NCBI GenBank assembly: GCA_910578555.1
Contig: CAJTPS010000020.1
Coordinates: forward strand, 4,768 to 68,767
Source of the DNA: an uncultured Lachnospiraceae bacterium
GTDB taxonomy: Bacteria; Bacillota; Clostridia; Lachnospirales; Lachnospiraceae
Reading direction: 5' to 3'
Length of the DNA: 64,000 bases
The translations under genes were made by a program, and so were the position numbers. Position 1 is the stretch's first letter; each line of letters opens with the position of its first letter. Below are positions 1 to 8,526 of the stretch, piece by piece. The notes under the pieces are model-generated. The model searched no databases. It had not been told where the DNA came from and saw nothing but the letters and a program-made list of their open reading frames with translations.

Positions 1-3
1 ACA

Positions 4-612
4 TTATAGTACCAGTTCCTGTCCGTGTTCCTTCAACCACTTACGGGCGGTGCGATAATCAGGGTATACGGATTCAACCTTCTGCCAGAAAGCGGCGGAA
101 TGATTCATGTGGGTCAGGTGGCACAGTTCATGGACGACAACATAGTCCAGAATGGCAGGCGGTGCCAGCATGAGCCGCCAGTTAAAGGAGAGCGTGCCCC
201 TGGCGCTGCAGCTTCCCCAGCGGGTCTTTTGGTCTCTGACGGTGATCCGGCTGCAGGAGCCGCCGGTAAACTGTTGGAAGTAGGCGATTCTCTTCGGAAA
301 ATATTCTTTCGCCGCGGCGATATAGCGCTGCTCTAAGGCAGTGCGCTGGGCGTCGGTGAGGTCGGAGACGGGACGACGGCGCTGCCGGTCCTCTATTTCA
401 AGATATTTGGTGATGATCCAGATGCGCTTTTCAATGAGCAGACGTGAGATCTCTTTCTGCGAAGCGCGTAAGGGGACGCGCACCGTGATCAGCCCGTCGG
501 GATCGATGCTGATGGAGAAACTCCGGCGGTCGCTGCGGACAAGCGTGTAGGGAAGTTCGTAGAGTTTGCTCTGGTATTGGATTCGTATTGTGCTATCGGT
601 ATGGTTGATCAT
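4..612 (-). CDS. YgjP-type zinc metallohydrolase (DUF45/M48-like)
   Basis: A 202-residue protein with the YgjP/DUF45 signature. The zinc-binding HELCH motif is at about residues 161-165, followed by NHS and FW. Upstream is the family motif TRWGSCS at about 128-134. YgjP-like proteins are SprT/M48-like putative metallopeptidases; their substrates are largely unknown. I place the start at the ATG at 610-612 because GGAG lies exactly 6 nt upstream. The frame stays open further upstream through a repeat element to 741, and an ATG at 622-624 is in frame, but neither has a better ribosome binding site. The gene is complete at its 3' end (stop at 4-6) and is divergent from the next gene. Confidence 0.85.
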   Translation of the reverse strand: MINHTDSTIRIQYQSKLYELPYTLVRSDRRSFSISIDPDGLITVRVPLRASQKEISRLLIEKRIWIITKYLEIEDRQRRRPVSDLTDAQRTALEQRYIAAAKEYFPKRIAYFQQFTGGSCSRITVRDQKTRWGSCSARGTLSFNWRLMLAPPAILDYVVVHELCHLTHMNHSAAFWQKVESVYPDYRTARKWLKEHGQELVL

Positions 613-618
613 AATATT

Positions 619-700
619 CTCCATTCCGGAGCGTTTACGCGACGGGGCGACGCAAATTTCAAATTTGCGTCTGCCATCAAACAAATTTGTGACGCTCCGG
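619..700 (-). repeat. Element A, copy 1: inverted-repeat element ending in a Shine-Dalgarno
   Basis: Read on the minus strand this 82-bp element begins CCGGAGCGTCACAAATTTGT and ends ACGCTCCGGAATGGAG. Its ends form an inverted repeat (CCGGAGCGT/ACGCTCCGG), and it contains the palindrome ACAAATTTGT and a CAAATTTGAAATTTG stretch. A second copy lies at 53859-53961. The terminal GGAG acts as the apparent ribosome binding site of the metallohydrolase gene. Confidence 0.85.
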
Positions 701-807
701 ATTACTGTTTGGAATGTGCGGTGGATTACATCGCAGACCATATGAATGATATGATAATATTAAGATAAATGTCACAGGGATGCAATATGAAACAGGACAT
801 GCTGTAC

Positions 808-837
808 TGGACAAAATCCTATCAGATATGCTAATAT
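808..837 (+). promoter_or_regulatory. Possible sigma-A promoter for the TPR gene
   Basis: TGGACA at 808-813 and TAATAT at 832-837 are separated by 18 bp and lie about 90 bp before the TPR gene start. The match to consensus is moderate and no other evidence supports it. Confidence 0.35.
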
Positions 838-923
838 GTTGAAGGTATGGGGCACTGAAAGCTGCGTCGGTTCAGAAAACTGACCGGCGTCTGGAGGTAT
901 AATACAATAGGAGTATAGGCAAA

Positions 924-2525
924 ATGGAACATAATAACAGTAATCTGGCTAAGAAGCAGGTGCAAACCGGAATCTCTGTCGTGGAGAAACAGACGTCGGA
1001 TGTGAAGACCGCAGGAAAGGACAAGCCGGCGGAAGGAAAGAAATCAAAACCGACATCCGGGGAGAAGCGGGTAGAAACGAAAGAAAAAAAGAAGGCTAAG
1101 CCGGTGACGGCAGAAAATAAAATAAAACAGATATCCGGGGAAAAGGAGAAGGCATCAGGCGATAAAAAAGGAAGGGCGGAAAGCCAGGAGGAATTTGAAA
1201 ACCGTATGCGGAGGCGTGATGAGGCGCGCGCGCTCAGACGGGAGGAACGCAGGAGAAGAGTGCGGCGGCAGAAGATTGCGATTGCGGCGGGCGCGGGAGC
1301 AATCGTGGTGACAGCGGCGGCTTTGTGCGTGTTCTGTATGCCGTCCATGAAGCTGTCCCGCACTCTTGCGAAGGGCGGCAGATATACGGAGCAGTCTGAT
1401 TATGCGAATGCGCAGAGCGCTTATGAGAAGGCGCTTACAATTGATACCGGCTCTGTTGAAGCGTACCGCGGTATGGCGGATAACTATGTGGCACAGGGAA
1501 ATATACAGGAAGCGAAGCAGATCCTGTACACAGGATGGGAGAAGACACAGGATGAAGGTCTTTTGCACTATTACTGCGTAGAGTTGTACAATGAGGCGGT
1601 GCATGAGATCAATGCGGGAGAATGCACGCTTGCGACTGTAGATAAATGTCTGCAGGTGCTGGAGCAGGAACCGGACAATCCGGATGCGCCGGGTCTTCTG
1701 GGAACCTGCTATGAGCGTCTCTTCGGCGGAACAGAAGAGGAGGCGGTATGCAGTCTGTTCTTTGATGCGGACACAGCGCAGGATACATGCAGTTATGCGG
1801 AGTACGATACCCTTGTACGCAGACTGCTTGCGCTCTATCAGGCGAATCCTTCCGACACGCTCGGAACGGTTCTGAAACAGTATGCGGTGATCGATATGCC
1901 GTATGTGCGGATCAGTCTTCCGCATCTGGAGGCATACAGAATACTGCTCACAGAGGTCAACAGCGCGGTGAACGATGCGCGGATTACGGAGACGATGGCC
2001 TGCCTTGCCCGTGCAAAAGAGGTGAGTAATTATTTCGACACCGCTTTTGAGGAGTTCGGGGCGGAAAACTATGCTTATGCAAGAGATCTGGTGGCGCAGG
2101 AGTCCTATCAGCAGATCAGAGACAGTTTTATTGAAGAAAATTCCGGATATTGGGAAGGCTCTATCTATATTCCGGTGAGCAGGGAACAGCTTGTTCTGCA
2201 CAGGGAAGACGGACAAGTCAGATTCTCCTTCCTTGACGGAGAACAATATGACAATCATGAGGGTATTATCAAGGTATGGGGGACGAAACAGGAGGATGAC
2301 GGCGTGCAGCGCAGTGTGATCTCCTATGAACCGCCGGCGGGCGGCTCGTCCGGTTCCCATACGGAATATACGGTGCAGTATTTATACAGTAATGTAAAGA
2401 TCGACGGTCAGTATGTACCGCAGATGAACTATCGATTCGACACGAAAGTGACCACGGAAGAAGGAATCACCACCAATGCCATCGGCGACTGGGGCGGCGA
2501 GCATGAGTGGGAGATTGACTATTAA
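924..2525 (+). CDS. Membrane-anchored TPR-repeat protein
   Basis: A 533-residue protein of unknown specific function. Residues 1-116 are extremely Lys/Glu/Arg-rich and probably cytoplasmic. One hydrophobic segment at about 117-139 should anchor it in the membrane. TPR-like helical repeats follow from about 144 (for example SDYANAQSAYEKALTID). The C-terminal ~150 residues are mostly beta-like, with alternating aromatic and charged residues. By the positive-inside rule the C-terminal part faces outside. The start is ATG 924 with AGGAG 10 nt upstream. It ends 11 bp before gpmI, so the two may be cotranscribed. TPR modules suggest a protein-protein scaffold; that is inference. Confidence 0.75.
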   Translation: MEHNNSNLAKKQVQTGISVVEKQTSDVKTAGKDKPAEGKKSKPTSGEKRVETKEKKKAKPVTAENKIKQISGEKEKASGDKKGRAESQEEFENRMRRRDEARALRREERRRRVRRQKIAIAAGAGAIVVTAAALCVFCMPSMKLSRTLAKGGRYTEQSDYANAQSAYEKALTIDTGSVEAYRGMADNYVAQGNIQEAKQILYTGWEKTQDEGLLHYYCVELYNEAVHEINAGECTLATVDKCLQVLEQEPDNPDAPGLLGTCYERLFGGTEEEAVCSLFFDADTAQDTCSYAEYDTLVRRLLALYQANPSDTLGTVLKQYAVIDMPYVRISLPHLEAYRILLTEVNSAVNDARITETMACLARAKEVSNYFDTAFEEFGAENYAYARDLVAQESYQQIRDSFIEENSGYWEGSIYIPVSREQLVLHREDGQVRFSFLDGEQYDNHEGIIKVWGTKQEDDGVQRSVISYEPPAGGSSGSHTEYTVQYLYSNVKIDGQYVPQMNYRFDTKVTTEEGITTNAIGDWGGEHEWEIDY

Positions 2526-2536
2526 GGAGGAAAACG

Positions 2537-4081
2537 ATGATGAGAAAGAAACCTGCAGTATTGATGATTCTGGACGGCTACGGCCTGAATGAGAAACAGG
2601 AGGGCAATGCGGTAGCGGAGGCGAAGACGCCCGTGATGGATAAGCTTATGGCGGAGTGTCCTTTTGTCAAAGGCAACGCCAGCGGTATGGCGGTAGGACT
2701 TCCCGACGGTCAGATGGGTAATTCGGAGGTAGGGCACCTGAATATGGGTGCGGGCCGTATTGTGTATCAGGAACTGACAAGAATTACGAAGGAGATTCAG
2801 GACGGTACGTTTTTTGAGAATCCGGCGCTTCTGGATGCGGTAAACAACTGTAAGAAGAATGACTCCTCCCTGCATATGTTCGGGCTTGTTTCTGACGGCG
2901 GCGTGCACAGTCATAATACGCATCTCTACGGTCTGCTGGAACTGGCGAAGAGGAACGGACTGCGCAAGGTATATGTGCACGCATTCCTGGACGGACGTGA
3001 TACGCCTCCGGCAAGCGGCAAAGGCTTCGTGGAAGAACTGGAGCAGGAGATGAAGAAGATCGGCGTAGGCGAGGTTGCATCCGTGACAGGACGTTACTAC
3101 GCGATGGACAGAGATAATAACTACGACAGAGTTGAAAAGGCATATATAGCGCTGACAAAAGGTGAAGGTCTTGAGGCGGCAGGCGCGGCGGAAGGCATCC
3201 AGGCTTCCTATGACAGGGAGGAAACCGATGAGTTCGTAAAGCCTACGGTTGTGATGAAGGACGGTGCGCCTGTTGCGACGATAGGAGACGGCGACTCCGT
3301 TGTATTCTTTAATTTCCGTCCGGACAGAGCCAGAGAGATTACCCGAAGCTTCTGCGACGACGATTTCAAAGGTTTTGCAAGAGAGAAGAAGCTGGATCTC
3401 ACTTATGTATGTTTCTCCGATTATGATCCCACGATCCCGAATAAGGAAGTGGCGTTCCACAAGATTGCAGTGACCAATACGTTCGGCGAATGGCTTGCGG
3501 CAAACCATATGAAACAGGCGAGACTTGCAGAGACAGAGAAATATGCACATGTAACATTTTTCTTTAACGGCGGCGTGGAGGAGCCCAATGAGGGCGAGGA
3601 GAGAATCCTCGTTAATTCTCCGAAGGACGTGGCGACTTATGACTTAAAGCCCCAGATGAGTGCTTATGAAGTCTGCGATAAACTGGTGGGCTGTATCAAG
3701 TCCGGTGAGTATGATGTAATCATTATCAACTTCGCGAATCCCGATATGGTAGGGCACACCGGTGTGGAAGAGGCGGCGATCAAGGCGGTGGAAGCGGTCG
3801 ATGAATGTGTCGGACGCGCCGTGGAAGCGATCAAAGAAGTGGACGGCGTAATGTTTATTTGCGCAGATCATGGTAATGCGGAGCAGCTGGTCGATTACGA
3901 GACAGGCGCACCCTTTACGGCGCACACAACCAATCCGGTGCCTTTTATTCTCGTCAATGCCGATCCTTCCTGTAAACTGAGAGAGGGCGGATGCCTTGCG
4001 GATATCGTACCCACGATCATAGAACTCATGGGTATGGAGCAGCCGGTCGAGATGACAGGCAAATCGCTGCTTGTAAAATAA
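2537..4081 (+). CDS. gpmI: 2,3-bisphosphoglycerate-independent phosphoglycerate mutase
   Basis: Interconverts 3- and 2-phosphoglycerate in glycolysis, in the cytoplasm. The 514 residues match the usual length of about 510. The N-terminal metal motif is DGYG (13-16). The catalytic serine is in GNSEVGHLNMGAGR (Ser63). The phosphatase-like domain carries HAFLDGRDTPP, and the C-terminal metal ligands are in CADHGNAE and TAHTTNPVPF. The ribosome binding site AAGGAGG precedes ATG 2537. A strong terminator follows at 4100. Enolase, the next glycolytic step, lies 10 kb downstream in its own unit. Confidence 0.97.
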   Translation: MMRKKPAVLMILDGYGLNEKQEGNAVAEAKTPVMDKLMAECPFVKGNASGMAVGLPDGQMGNSEVGHLNMGAGRIVYQELTRITKEIQDGTFFENPALLDAVNNCKKNDSSLHMFGLVSDGGVHSHNTHLYGLLELAKRNGLRKVYVHAFLDGRDTPPASGKGFVEELEQEMKKIGVGEVASVTGRYYAMDRDNNYDRVEKAYIALTKGEGLEAAGAAEGIQASYDREETDEFVKPTVVMKDGAPVATIGDGDSVVFFNFRPDRAREITRSFCDDDFKGFAREKKLDLTYVCFSDYDPTIPNKEVAFHKIAVTNTFGEWLAANHMKQARLAETEKYAHVTFFFNGGVEEPNEGEERILVNSPKDVATYDLKPQMSAYEVCDKLVGCIKSGEYDVIIINFANPDMVGHTGVEEAAIKAVEAVDECVGRAVEAIKEVDGVMFICADHGNAEQLVDYETGAPFTAHTTNPVPFILVNADPSCKLREGGCLADIVPTIIELMGMEQPVEMTGKSLLVK

Positions 4082-4099
4082 GTAACAGATCACAATCAG

Positions 4100-4136
4100 A
4101 AGGACATATGCGGAATCATCCGTATATGTCCTTTTT
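4100..4136 (+). terminator. Rho-independent terminator after gpmI
   Basis: A 14-bp stem (AGGACATATGCGGA pairing with TCCGTATATGTCCT, one G-U) with a 4-nt loop is followed by TTTTT. Confidence 0.85.
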
Positions 4137-4201
4137 CTGACTCAAAGGCAGGTGCATCCTGTGAAATGAAAGCCCGCCGGGCAATGAACGTACATTTGTT
4201 C

Positions 4202-4230
4202 TTGACACATTTATGCATCGCGCGTATACT
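4202..4230 (+). promoter_or_regulatory. Near-consensus promoter of the GntR-ABC operon
   Basis: A perfect -35 TTGACA (4202-4207), a 17-bp spacer and TATACT (4225-4230). This is the strongest sigma-A-type promoter in the window. An inverted repeat lies directly after it, so strong promoter plus repressor control is the likely arrangement. Confidence 0.85.
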
Positions 4231-4232
4231 AG

Positions 4233-4255
4233 GTGTACCATCACTAATAGTACAC
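4233..4255. promoter_or_regulatory. Putative operator of the YtrA-type GntR regulator
   Basis: The inverted repeat GTGTAC-N11-GTACAC starts 3 bp after the -10 box, covering the likely transcription start. The first downstream gene encodes a YtrA-subfamily GntR protein; this family commonly represses its own ABC-transporter operon. The pairing of site and protein is inferred. Confidence 0.65.
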
Positions 4256-4292
4256 TTGGTATGCGGTAAAAGGGCATATCGGTATTTTTAGT

Positions 4293-4301
4293 GGGGGGGG
4301 G
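4293..4301 (+). repeat. Homopolymeric G9 tract in the operon leader
   Basis: Nine consecutive G bases lie between the promoter (-10 at 4225) and the GntR start codon (4333). Such tracts are prone to slippage, so leader length may vary. Confidence 0.8.
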
Positions 4302-4332
4302 TAAAAAGGAATCAGTAAGGAAAGGAGCAGGC

Positions 4333-4686
4333 ATGATATTCATAGACTATAAAGACACCCGCCCGATATATGAACAGATCGTAGAACGATATAAGACTCT
4401 GATCCTGAAAGGCGCGATGCAGCCCGACGAGCAGCTTCCGTCAGTGCGTAATCTGGCGATGGAGCTTTCCATTAATCCGAACACGATCCAGAAGGCTTAT
4501 GCGGAACTGGAGCGGCAGGGATTTATCTATGTGGTAAAGGGCAGAGGTAATTTCGTATCAGGTGACAGCGGACTCGTGGAGAAGCGCACCAACGAATACA
4601 TGGAACAGATCATGGCACTTGTGCGGGAGGTGCTGGAGATCGGCATGTCCAAAGCAGAGCTTATCCGGAGGATCGAAGTGCTTTAG
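4333..4686 (+). CDS. GntR-family transcriptional regulator, YtrA subfamily
   Basis: A 117-residue DNA-binding protein made of the GntR winged helix-turn-helix (RPIYEQIVERYK, then LPSVRNLAMELSINPNTIQK and a YAELERQGF wing) and only a short C-terminal helical tail, as in YtrA. YtrA-type regulators typically repress the ABC-transporter operon they head. ATG 4333 is chosen because AAAGGAG lies 5 nt upstream and the family homology begins there, although the frame is open from 4291. It is the first gene of a run of seven same-strand genes with small gaps. Confidence 0.9.
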   Translation: MIFIDYKDTRPIYEQIVERYKTLILKGAMQPDEQLPSVRNLAMELSINPNTIQKAYAELERQGFIYVVKGRGNFVSGDSGLVEKRTNEYMEQIMALVREVLEIGMSKAELIRRIEVL

Positions 4687-4704
4687 ACAGAAAGGAAGGA
4701 ATCT

Positions 4705-5610
4705 ATGATAGAGATACATAACCTGACGAAGACATTTGATAAGATTAAGGCAGTTGATGAAGTCAGTGTAACGATAAAGGATAATACGGTATTCGGTCTG
4801 ATCGGTACCAACGGGGCTGGTAAGAGCACCGTGCTCAGAATGATCTGCGGTGTGCTTAAGCCCGACAGCGGAACGGTGGCGGTAGACAATATGCCGGTTT
4901 ATAATAATGTGGAAGCGAAGAGGAAACTTTTTTTCATTGCAGACGAGCCGTATTTCTTTGCCAATGCCAACGCCGGCACGATGGAGCGGTACTACAGCGG
5001 CATCTATGAGGAATTTAACAAGGGAGAATATTATAAATATCTGGAGAGCTTTAATCTGGATGCGAATCGGAAGATCGGAACTTTTTCCAAAGGCATGAAG
5101 AAACAGCTGGCCCTTCTTCTGGCGGTCTGCGCGCATACAAAATATATTCTGTGCGATGAGACGTTCGACGGTCTTGATCCGGTGATGCGGCAGGGAATCA
5201 AGTCTGTTTTTGCCAAGGAGATGGAAGAGAGAGGGCTGACACCTGTCATCGCCTCCCATAACCTGCGCGAATTGGAGGATATCTGTGATCATGTAGGGCT
5301 GCTGCATAAGGGTGGTGTGCTTCTGTCCAAGGACCTGGAGGATATGAAGTGCAATATTCAGAAGGTGCAGTGTGTATTTGCCACGGTGGATGAGGAGATG
5401 AAGGCGCTTTGCGGTATGGAAGTACTTAAGAAAGAGCAGAGAGGGTCTTTGCGCACTTATACGGTGCGGAGTACCAGAGAAGAAGTGACAGCCAGATTCG
5501 CCACGGTGGATACCGTATTTTATGAAGTGCTTCCGCTATCCTTGGAAGAGATCTTCATCAGTGAAACGGAGGTAGTGGGATATGACATCAAGAAAATCAT
5601 TCTGGGCTAG
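4705..5610 (+). CDS. ABC transporter ATP-binding protein (ABC-2/YtrB-like)
   Basis: A 301-residue nucleotide-binding subunit. Walker A is GTNGAGKST (34-42). The signature region is a degenerate FSKGMKKQLALLLA, and Walker B is YILCDETFDGLDP, where the usual DEP is DET. The degenerate signature resembles BcrA/YtrB-type subunits of ABC-2 exporters. The ~100-residue C-terminal extension is typical of such subunits. It sits 18 bp after the GntR gene and overlaps the next gene by 29 bp, so it should pair with that permease. Confidence 0.9.
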   Translation: MIEIHNLTKTFDKIKAVDEVSVTIKDNTVFGLIGTNGAGKSTVLRMICGVLKPDSGTVAVDNMPVYNNVEAKRKLFFIADEPYFFANANAGTMERYYSGIYEEFNKGEYYKYLESFNLDANRKIGTFSKGMKKQLALLLAVCAHTKYILCDETFDGLDPVMRQGIKSVFAKEMEERGLTPVIASHNLRELEDICDHVGLLHKGGVLLSKDLEDMKCNIQKVQCVFATVDEEMKALCGMEVLKKEQRGSLRTYTVRSTREEVTARFATVDTVFYEVLPLSLEEIFISETEVVGYDIKKIILG

Positions 5611-7732
5611 CAGCAGAGAAAATCATAAACGCCGGATATGGATATGGATTGTGGCCGTTTTGGCGCAGCTCATGGCGTATGTCGGTGTCCTGACGGTATA
5701 TTTGAGCCGGATCAACAGATGGAACAGAGAGGACAGATACAAGACGCCTGCGGCATATAAGTCGGCGTTGTGTCAGGCGGCACAGGATGCGCTTGGCTTT
5801 CAGGATAATCTGGTCGTTATTGTGGTAGGGCTTGCGATCATCATCGGTATGCAGGGATTTTCCTATCTCTATGACAGAAAAAAGGTTGATTTGTACCACA
5901 GCGTACCGGTGAACAGGAATAAGAGATTTGCGGTGATCTATATAAACGGTATCATAATCTATCTGACGGGTAATCTGGTCAGCCTCATGATCGGTGTGAT
6001 TGTGGCGGCGGTGCAGGGTGCGGTGAGCGGTCCGGTTATGGCGGTCATCGGGCTTGGCTTCATATGGAATCTGCTGTTTTTTCTGGCGATATATCATATA
6101 TCGATCCTGGCGGTAATGCTGACCGGCAACCAATTCGTCGGCCTGGGTGTGGCAGGTACCCTGATTATGTATGAACTGGTGCTGTATTATCTGATCAACA
6201 GCATGCAGAGCGCATTCTTCAAAACAGCATCGGGATTCTATGTACCGCATGTGCCGAAGCTGTCTGTGCTCGAGGATTATTTCGGAAATACGCTCAGAAT
6301 GAAACATACGGGGGATGTGAAGGAGTTATTGCAACAACTATTGCCTTACTATGGCAAATGGTTTATACTTGCGGTAGTGATTCTGGCGGCGGCCTGGGTG
6401 TGCTATCGGAAGCGGCCGTCGGAGGCGGCGGGGCAGGCAATGACATATCCTGTGATCGGTCAGATCATTAAGGTGGCAGTCGTCATTCCGGTCAGTCTCG
6501 GACTGGGTATGTGGGTACATAATGCGGCGTACGGCAGCACGGTGCTGACGCTGGCGAGCATGATCGGCAGCGGTGTGATTGTCAGTGCGGCGGCGGAAGT
6601 GATTTTTGACTTTGATATCAAGAGCCTGCTTAGGCATCCGGTGACCAGCGGCATAGCGGTAGCGGGAATCCTGTTTGTATTTTTGATTTTCAGGCTGGAT
6701 CTGTTCGGATATGATATGTATCTGCCGAATCCGGATAAACTGGAAAGCATTGCAGTTAATGTGGACTATTACGGTGATTTCTGGAATAAGGATTTCGATT
6801 ATGTGCCGGCGAATACTTTTTCGGAGAAGCACATGTTTATCAAGGATATGGAGCCTGTGCTGGCACTTGCCGATAAAGCGCGGGGCGTGGACACGGAAGA
6901 CATGAAGAATCCGGTTGCATTCAATGTTCTGTACCGCTTAAAATCGGGCAGAAAAGTGGGCAGATGCTTTTCGGTGGATATTGCAGATCCCGATAATGTC
7001 AAGTATCTGGACAGAATTGTGGGGTCGCAGGAATTTAAGAATGGCACATGGCAGATTGTGACGGACCGGGAATCCTATGATCAGGTGCTTGAGATGAGTT
7101 ACAGCAACGGAGCGGCTAAGGTGGCTCTGCCGACTGCGGATGCGCAGGCACTCAGGGATGCGTATCTTAAGGATATGGAGCAGTATGATTTTTCGATGGC
7201 AAGCACACAGCGTCCCTGTGGACAGATCAGCTTCCGGTTTGCTGGATGGATGGCACATGGTCTGGATGTATATGAGAGCTATGAGAACACGATAGCATAT
7301 TTAAAATCTCAGGACGCGTATTATCCGGTTGAACTGAATCCGGAGGATATCGAGAACATTATGATCACTAATTATCATTATGAATTGAGTGAGCAGATGA
7401 ATGACCGGAGTGTAAATGCGGCGGCGAGCTGGAATTCCTATGCAGCGGTGGCAGAGTATGCGTATGAGGAGGATCTGGCGGTTTCCGAGAACTTCTATGA
7501 TCAGGAGCAGTTTGCACAGATTCTGCCGGTGATTTATCCTTCCAGTATGCACTATGCCATGTGGCATGATCCGGATGAGCTGGATCGGAATTATGAGGTA
7601 TATATTACATTAAAAAAAGATACGACATATCCGTATGAGAGGGGAAGCTACGGCACATATTATAAATTCTATACGGGTCAGGTTCCGGAGTTCGTAGTGC
7701 AGGCGACTGCAATAAAGAACGGGACAGAGTGA
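5582..7732 (+). CDS. ABC-2-type permease with large extracytoplasmic domain
   Basis: A 716-residue membrane protein. About eight hydrophobic segments lie in residues 1-380 (for example IWIWIVAVLAQLMAYVGVL). A soluble C-terminal region of about 330 residues follows, rich in Tyr, Asp and Glu and without recognised motifs. The start ATG 5582 lies inside the ATPase gene and has GGAGG 9 nt upstream, so translation is probably coupled. As partner of the preceding ATPase it probably forms an exporter. Substrate unknown; YtrA-linked systems often respond to cell-wall antibiotics, but that is family knowledge, not visible here. Confidence 0.8.
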   Translation: MTSRKSFWASSRENHKRRIWIWIVAVLAQLMAYVGVLTVYLSRINRWNREDRYKTPAAYKSALCQAAQDALGFQDNLVVIVVGLAIIIGMQGFSYLYDRKKVDLYHSVPVNRNKRFAVIYINGIIIYLTGNLVSLMIGVIVAAVQGAVSGPVMAVIGLGFIWNLLFFLAIYHISILAVMLTGNQFVGLGVAGTLIMYELVLYYLINSMQSAFFKTASGFYVPHVPKLSVLEDYFGNTLRMKHTGDVKELLQQLLPYYGKWFILAVVILAAAWVCYRKRPSEAAGQAMTYPVIGQIIKVAVVIPVSLGLGMWVHNAAYGSTVLTLASMIGSGVIVSAAAEVIFDFDIKSLLRHPVTSGIAVAGILFVFLIFRLDLFGYDMYLPNPDKLESIAVNVDYYGDFWNKDFDYVPANTFSEKHMFIKDMEPVLALADKARGVDTEDMKNPVAFNVLYRLKSGRKVGRCFSVDIADPDNVKYLDRIVGSQEFKNGTWQIVTDRESYDQVLEMSYSNGAAKVALPTADAQALRDAYLKDMEQYDFSMASTQRPCGQISFRFAGWMAHGLDVYESYENTIAYLKSQDAYYPVELNPEDIENIMITNYHYELSEQMNDRSVNAAASWNSYAAVAEYAYEEDLAVSENFYDQEQFAQILPVIYPSSMHYAMWHDPDELDRNYEVYITLKKDTTYPYERGSYGTYYKFYTGQVPEFVVQATAIKNGTE

Positions 7733-7742
7733 AAGGAAAGGC

Positions 7743-8501
7743 ATGTTCATGAATAGAGGACAGGCAGAACCTGTGATCAATGTCAAAGATTTATATAAGA
7801 TTTATCGGGTCGGAGAGACTAAGGTGCGGGCACTCAACGGCGTCAGCTTTACCATTAACCGGGGAGATTTCTGCTCTATTGTGGGAACTTCCGGCTCCGG
7901 TAAATCCACGCTCCTTAATATGCTGGCTGGGCTGGAGAAGCCAACTAAGGGAGAGATCGTGATTGCAGGGGAGCACATGGAGACGAAAACAGAGAATCAG
8001 CTGGTGGCGTTCAGACGGGAACATATCGGTTTCATATTTCAGTCTTTTAACCTGATGGGAACCATGAACGCCATTGAGAATGTGGCGCTTCCCCTTACTT
8101 TTCAGGGAATGGATAAGAAGAGGCGCAATGCCAGAGCAGAGGAGATGCTGGATCTGGTCGGTCTGACGAAGCATAAGAAGCACAGACCGAACCAGATGTC
8201 AGGCGGACAGCAGCAGCGTGTAGGTGTGGCGCGCGCTCTGGTGGTGGAACCGGAGATCATCTTTGCGGATGAGCCTACCGGTAATCTGGATTCCAACACT
8301 TCCGTGGAAGTGATGAATCTGATGAAAAAGGTTGTGCGGGAGAAGAACCAGACGCTTGTTATGGTAACACACGATAACTATCTGGCCGGATTCGCGGATA
8401 TTGTTCTGCGGATCAAGGACGGGAAGATTATAGAGATCGAGGACAGACGCGGCGAAGATATGCCGGATCAAATCAGTGCAAACGAGCAGGGGAACCAGTA
8501 A
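7743..8501 (+). CDS. ABC transporter ATP-binding protein, MacB/LolD type
   Basis: A 252-residue ATPase with canonical motifs: Walker A GTSGSGKST, Q-loop FIFQSFNLMGTMNAIENV, signature MSGGQQQRVGVARAL, Walker B IIFADEPTGNLD and H-loop VTHD. This is the FtsE/LolD/MacB subfamily, which drives mechanotransmission rather than classical transport. It sits 10 bp after the ABC-2 permease and 25 bp before a secreted protein, with the FtsX-type permease beyond that; those three probably form one complex. Confidence 0.92.
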   Translation: MFMNRGQAEPVINVKDLYKIYRVGETKVRALNGVSFTINRGDFCSIVGTSGSGKSTLLNMLAGLEKPTKGEIVIAGEHMETKTENQLVAFRREHIGFIFQSFNLMGTMNAIENVALPLTFQGMDKKRRNARAEEMLDLVGLTKHKKHRPNQMSGGQQQRVGVARALVVEPEIIFADEPTGNLDSNTSVEVMNLMKKVVREKNQTLVMVTHDNYLAGFADIVLRIKDGKIIEIEDRRGEDMPDQISANEQGNQ

Positions 8502-8526
8502 GGGTAAAAGAGGAGTGGATAGGGAA

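Noticed and set aside
1155..2360. A 401-codon open frame on the minus strand
   Set aside because: Antisense shadow of the TPR gene, with Arg/Leu/Ile-rich composition and no recognisable domain or ribosome binding site.
2522..3550. A 342-codon open frame on the minus strand
   Set aside because: Antisense to gpmI, whose motifs and length are unambiguous.
3639..4093. Open frame antisense to the end of gpmI
   Set aside because: It lies within gpmI and shows no homology-like features.
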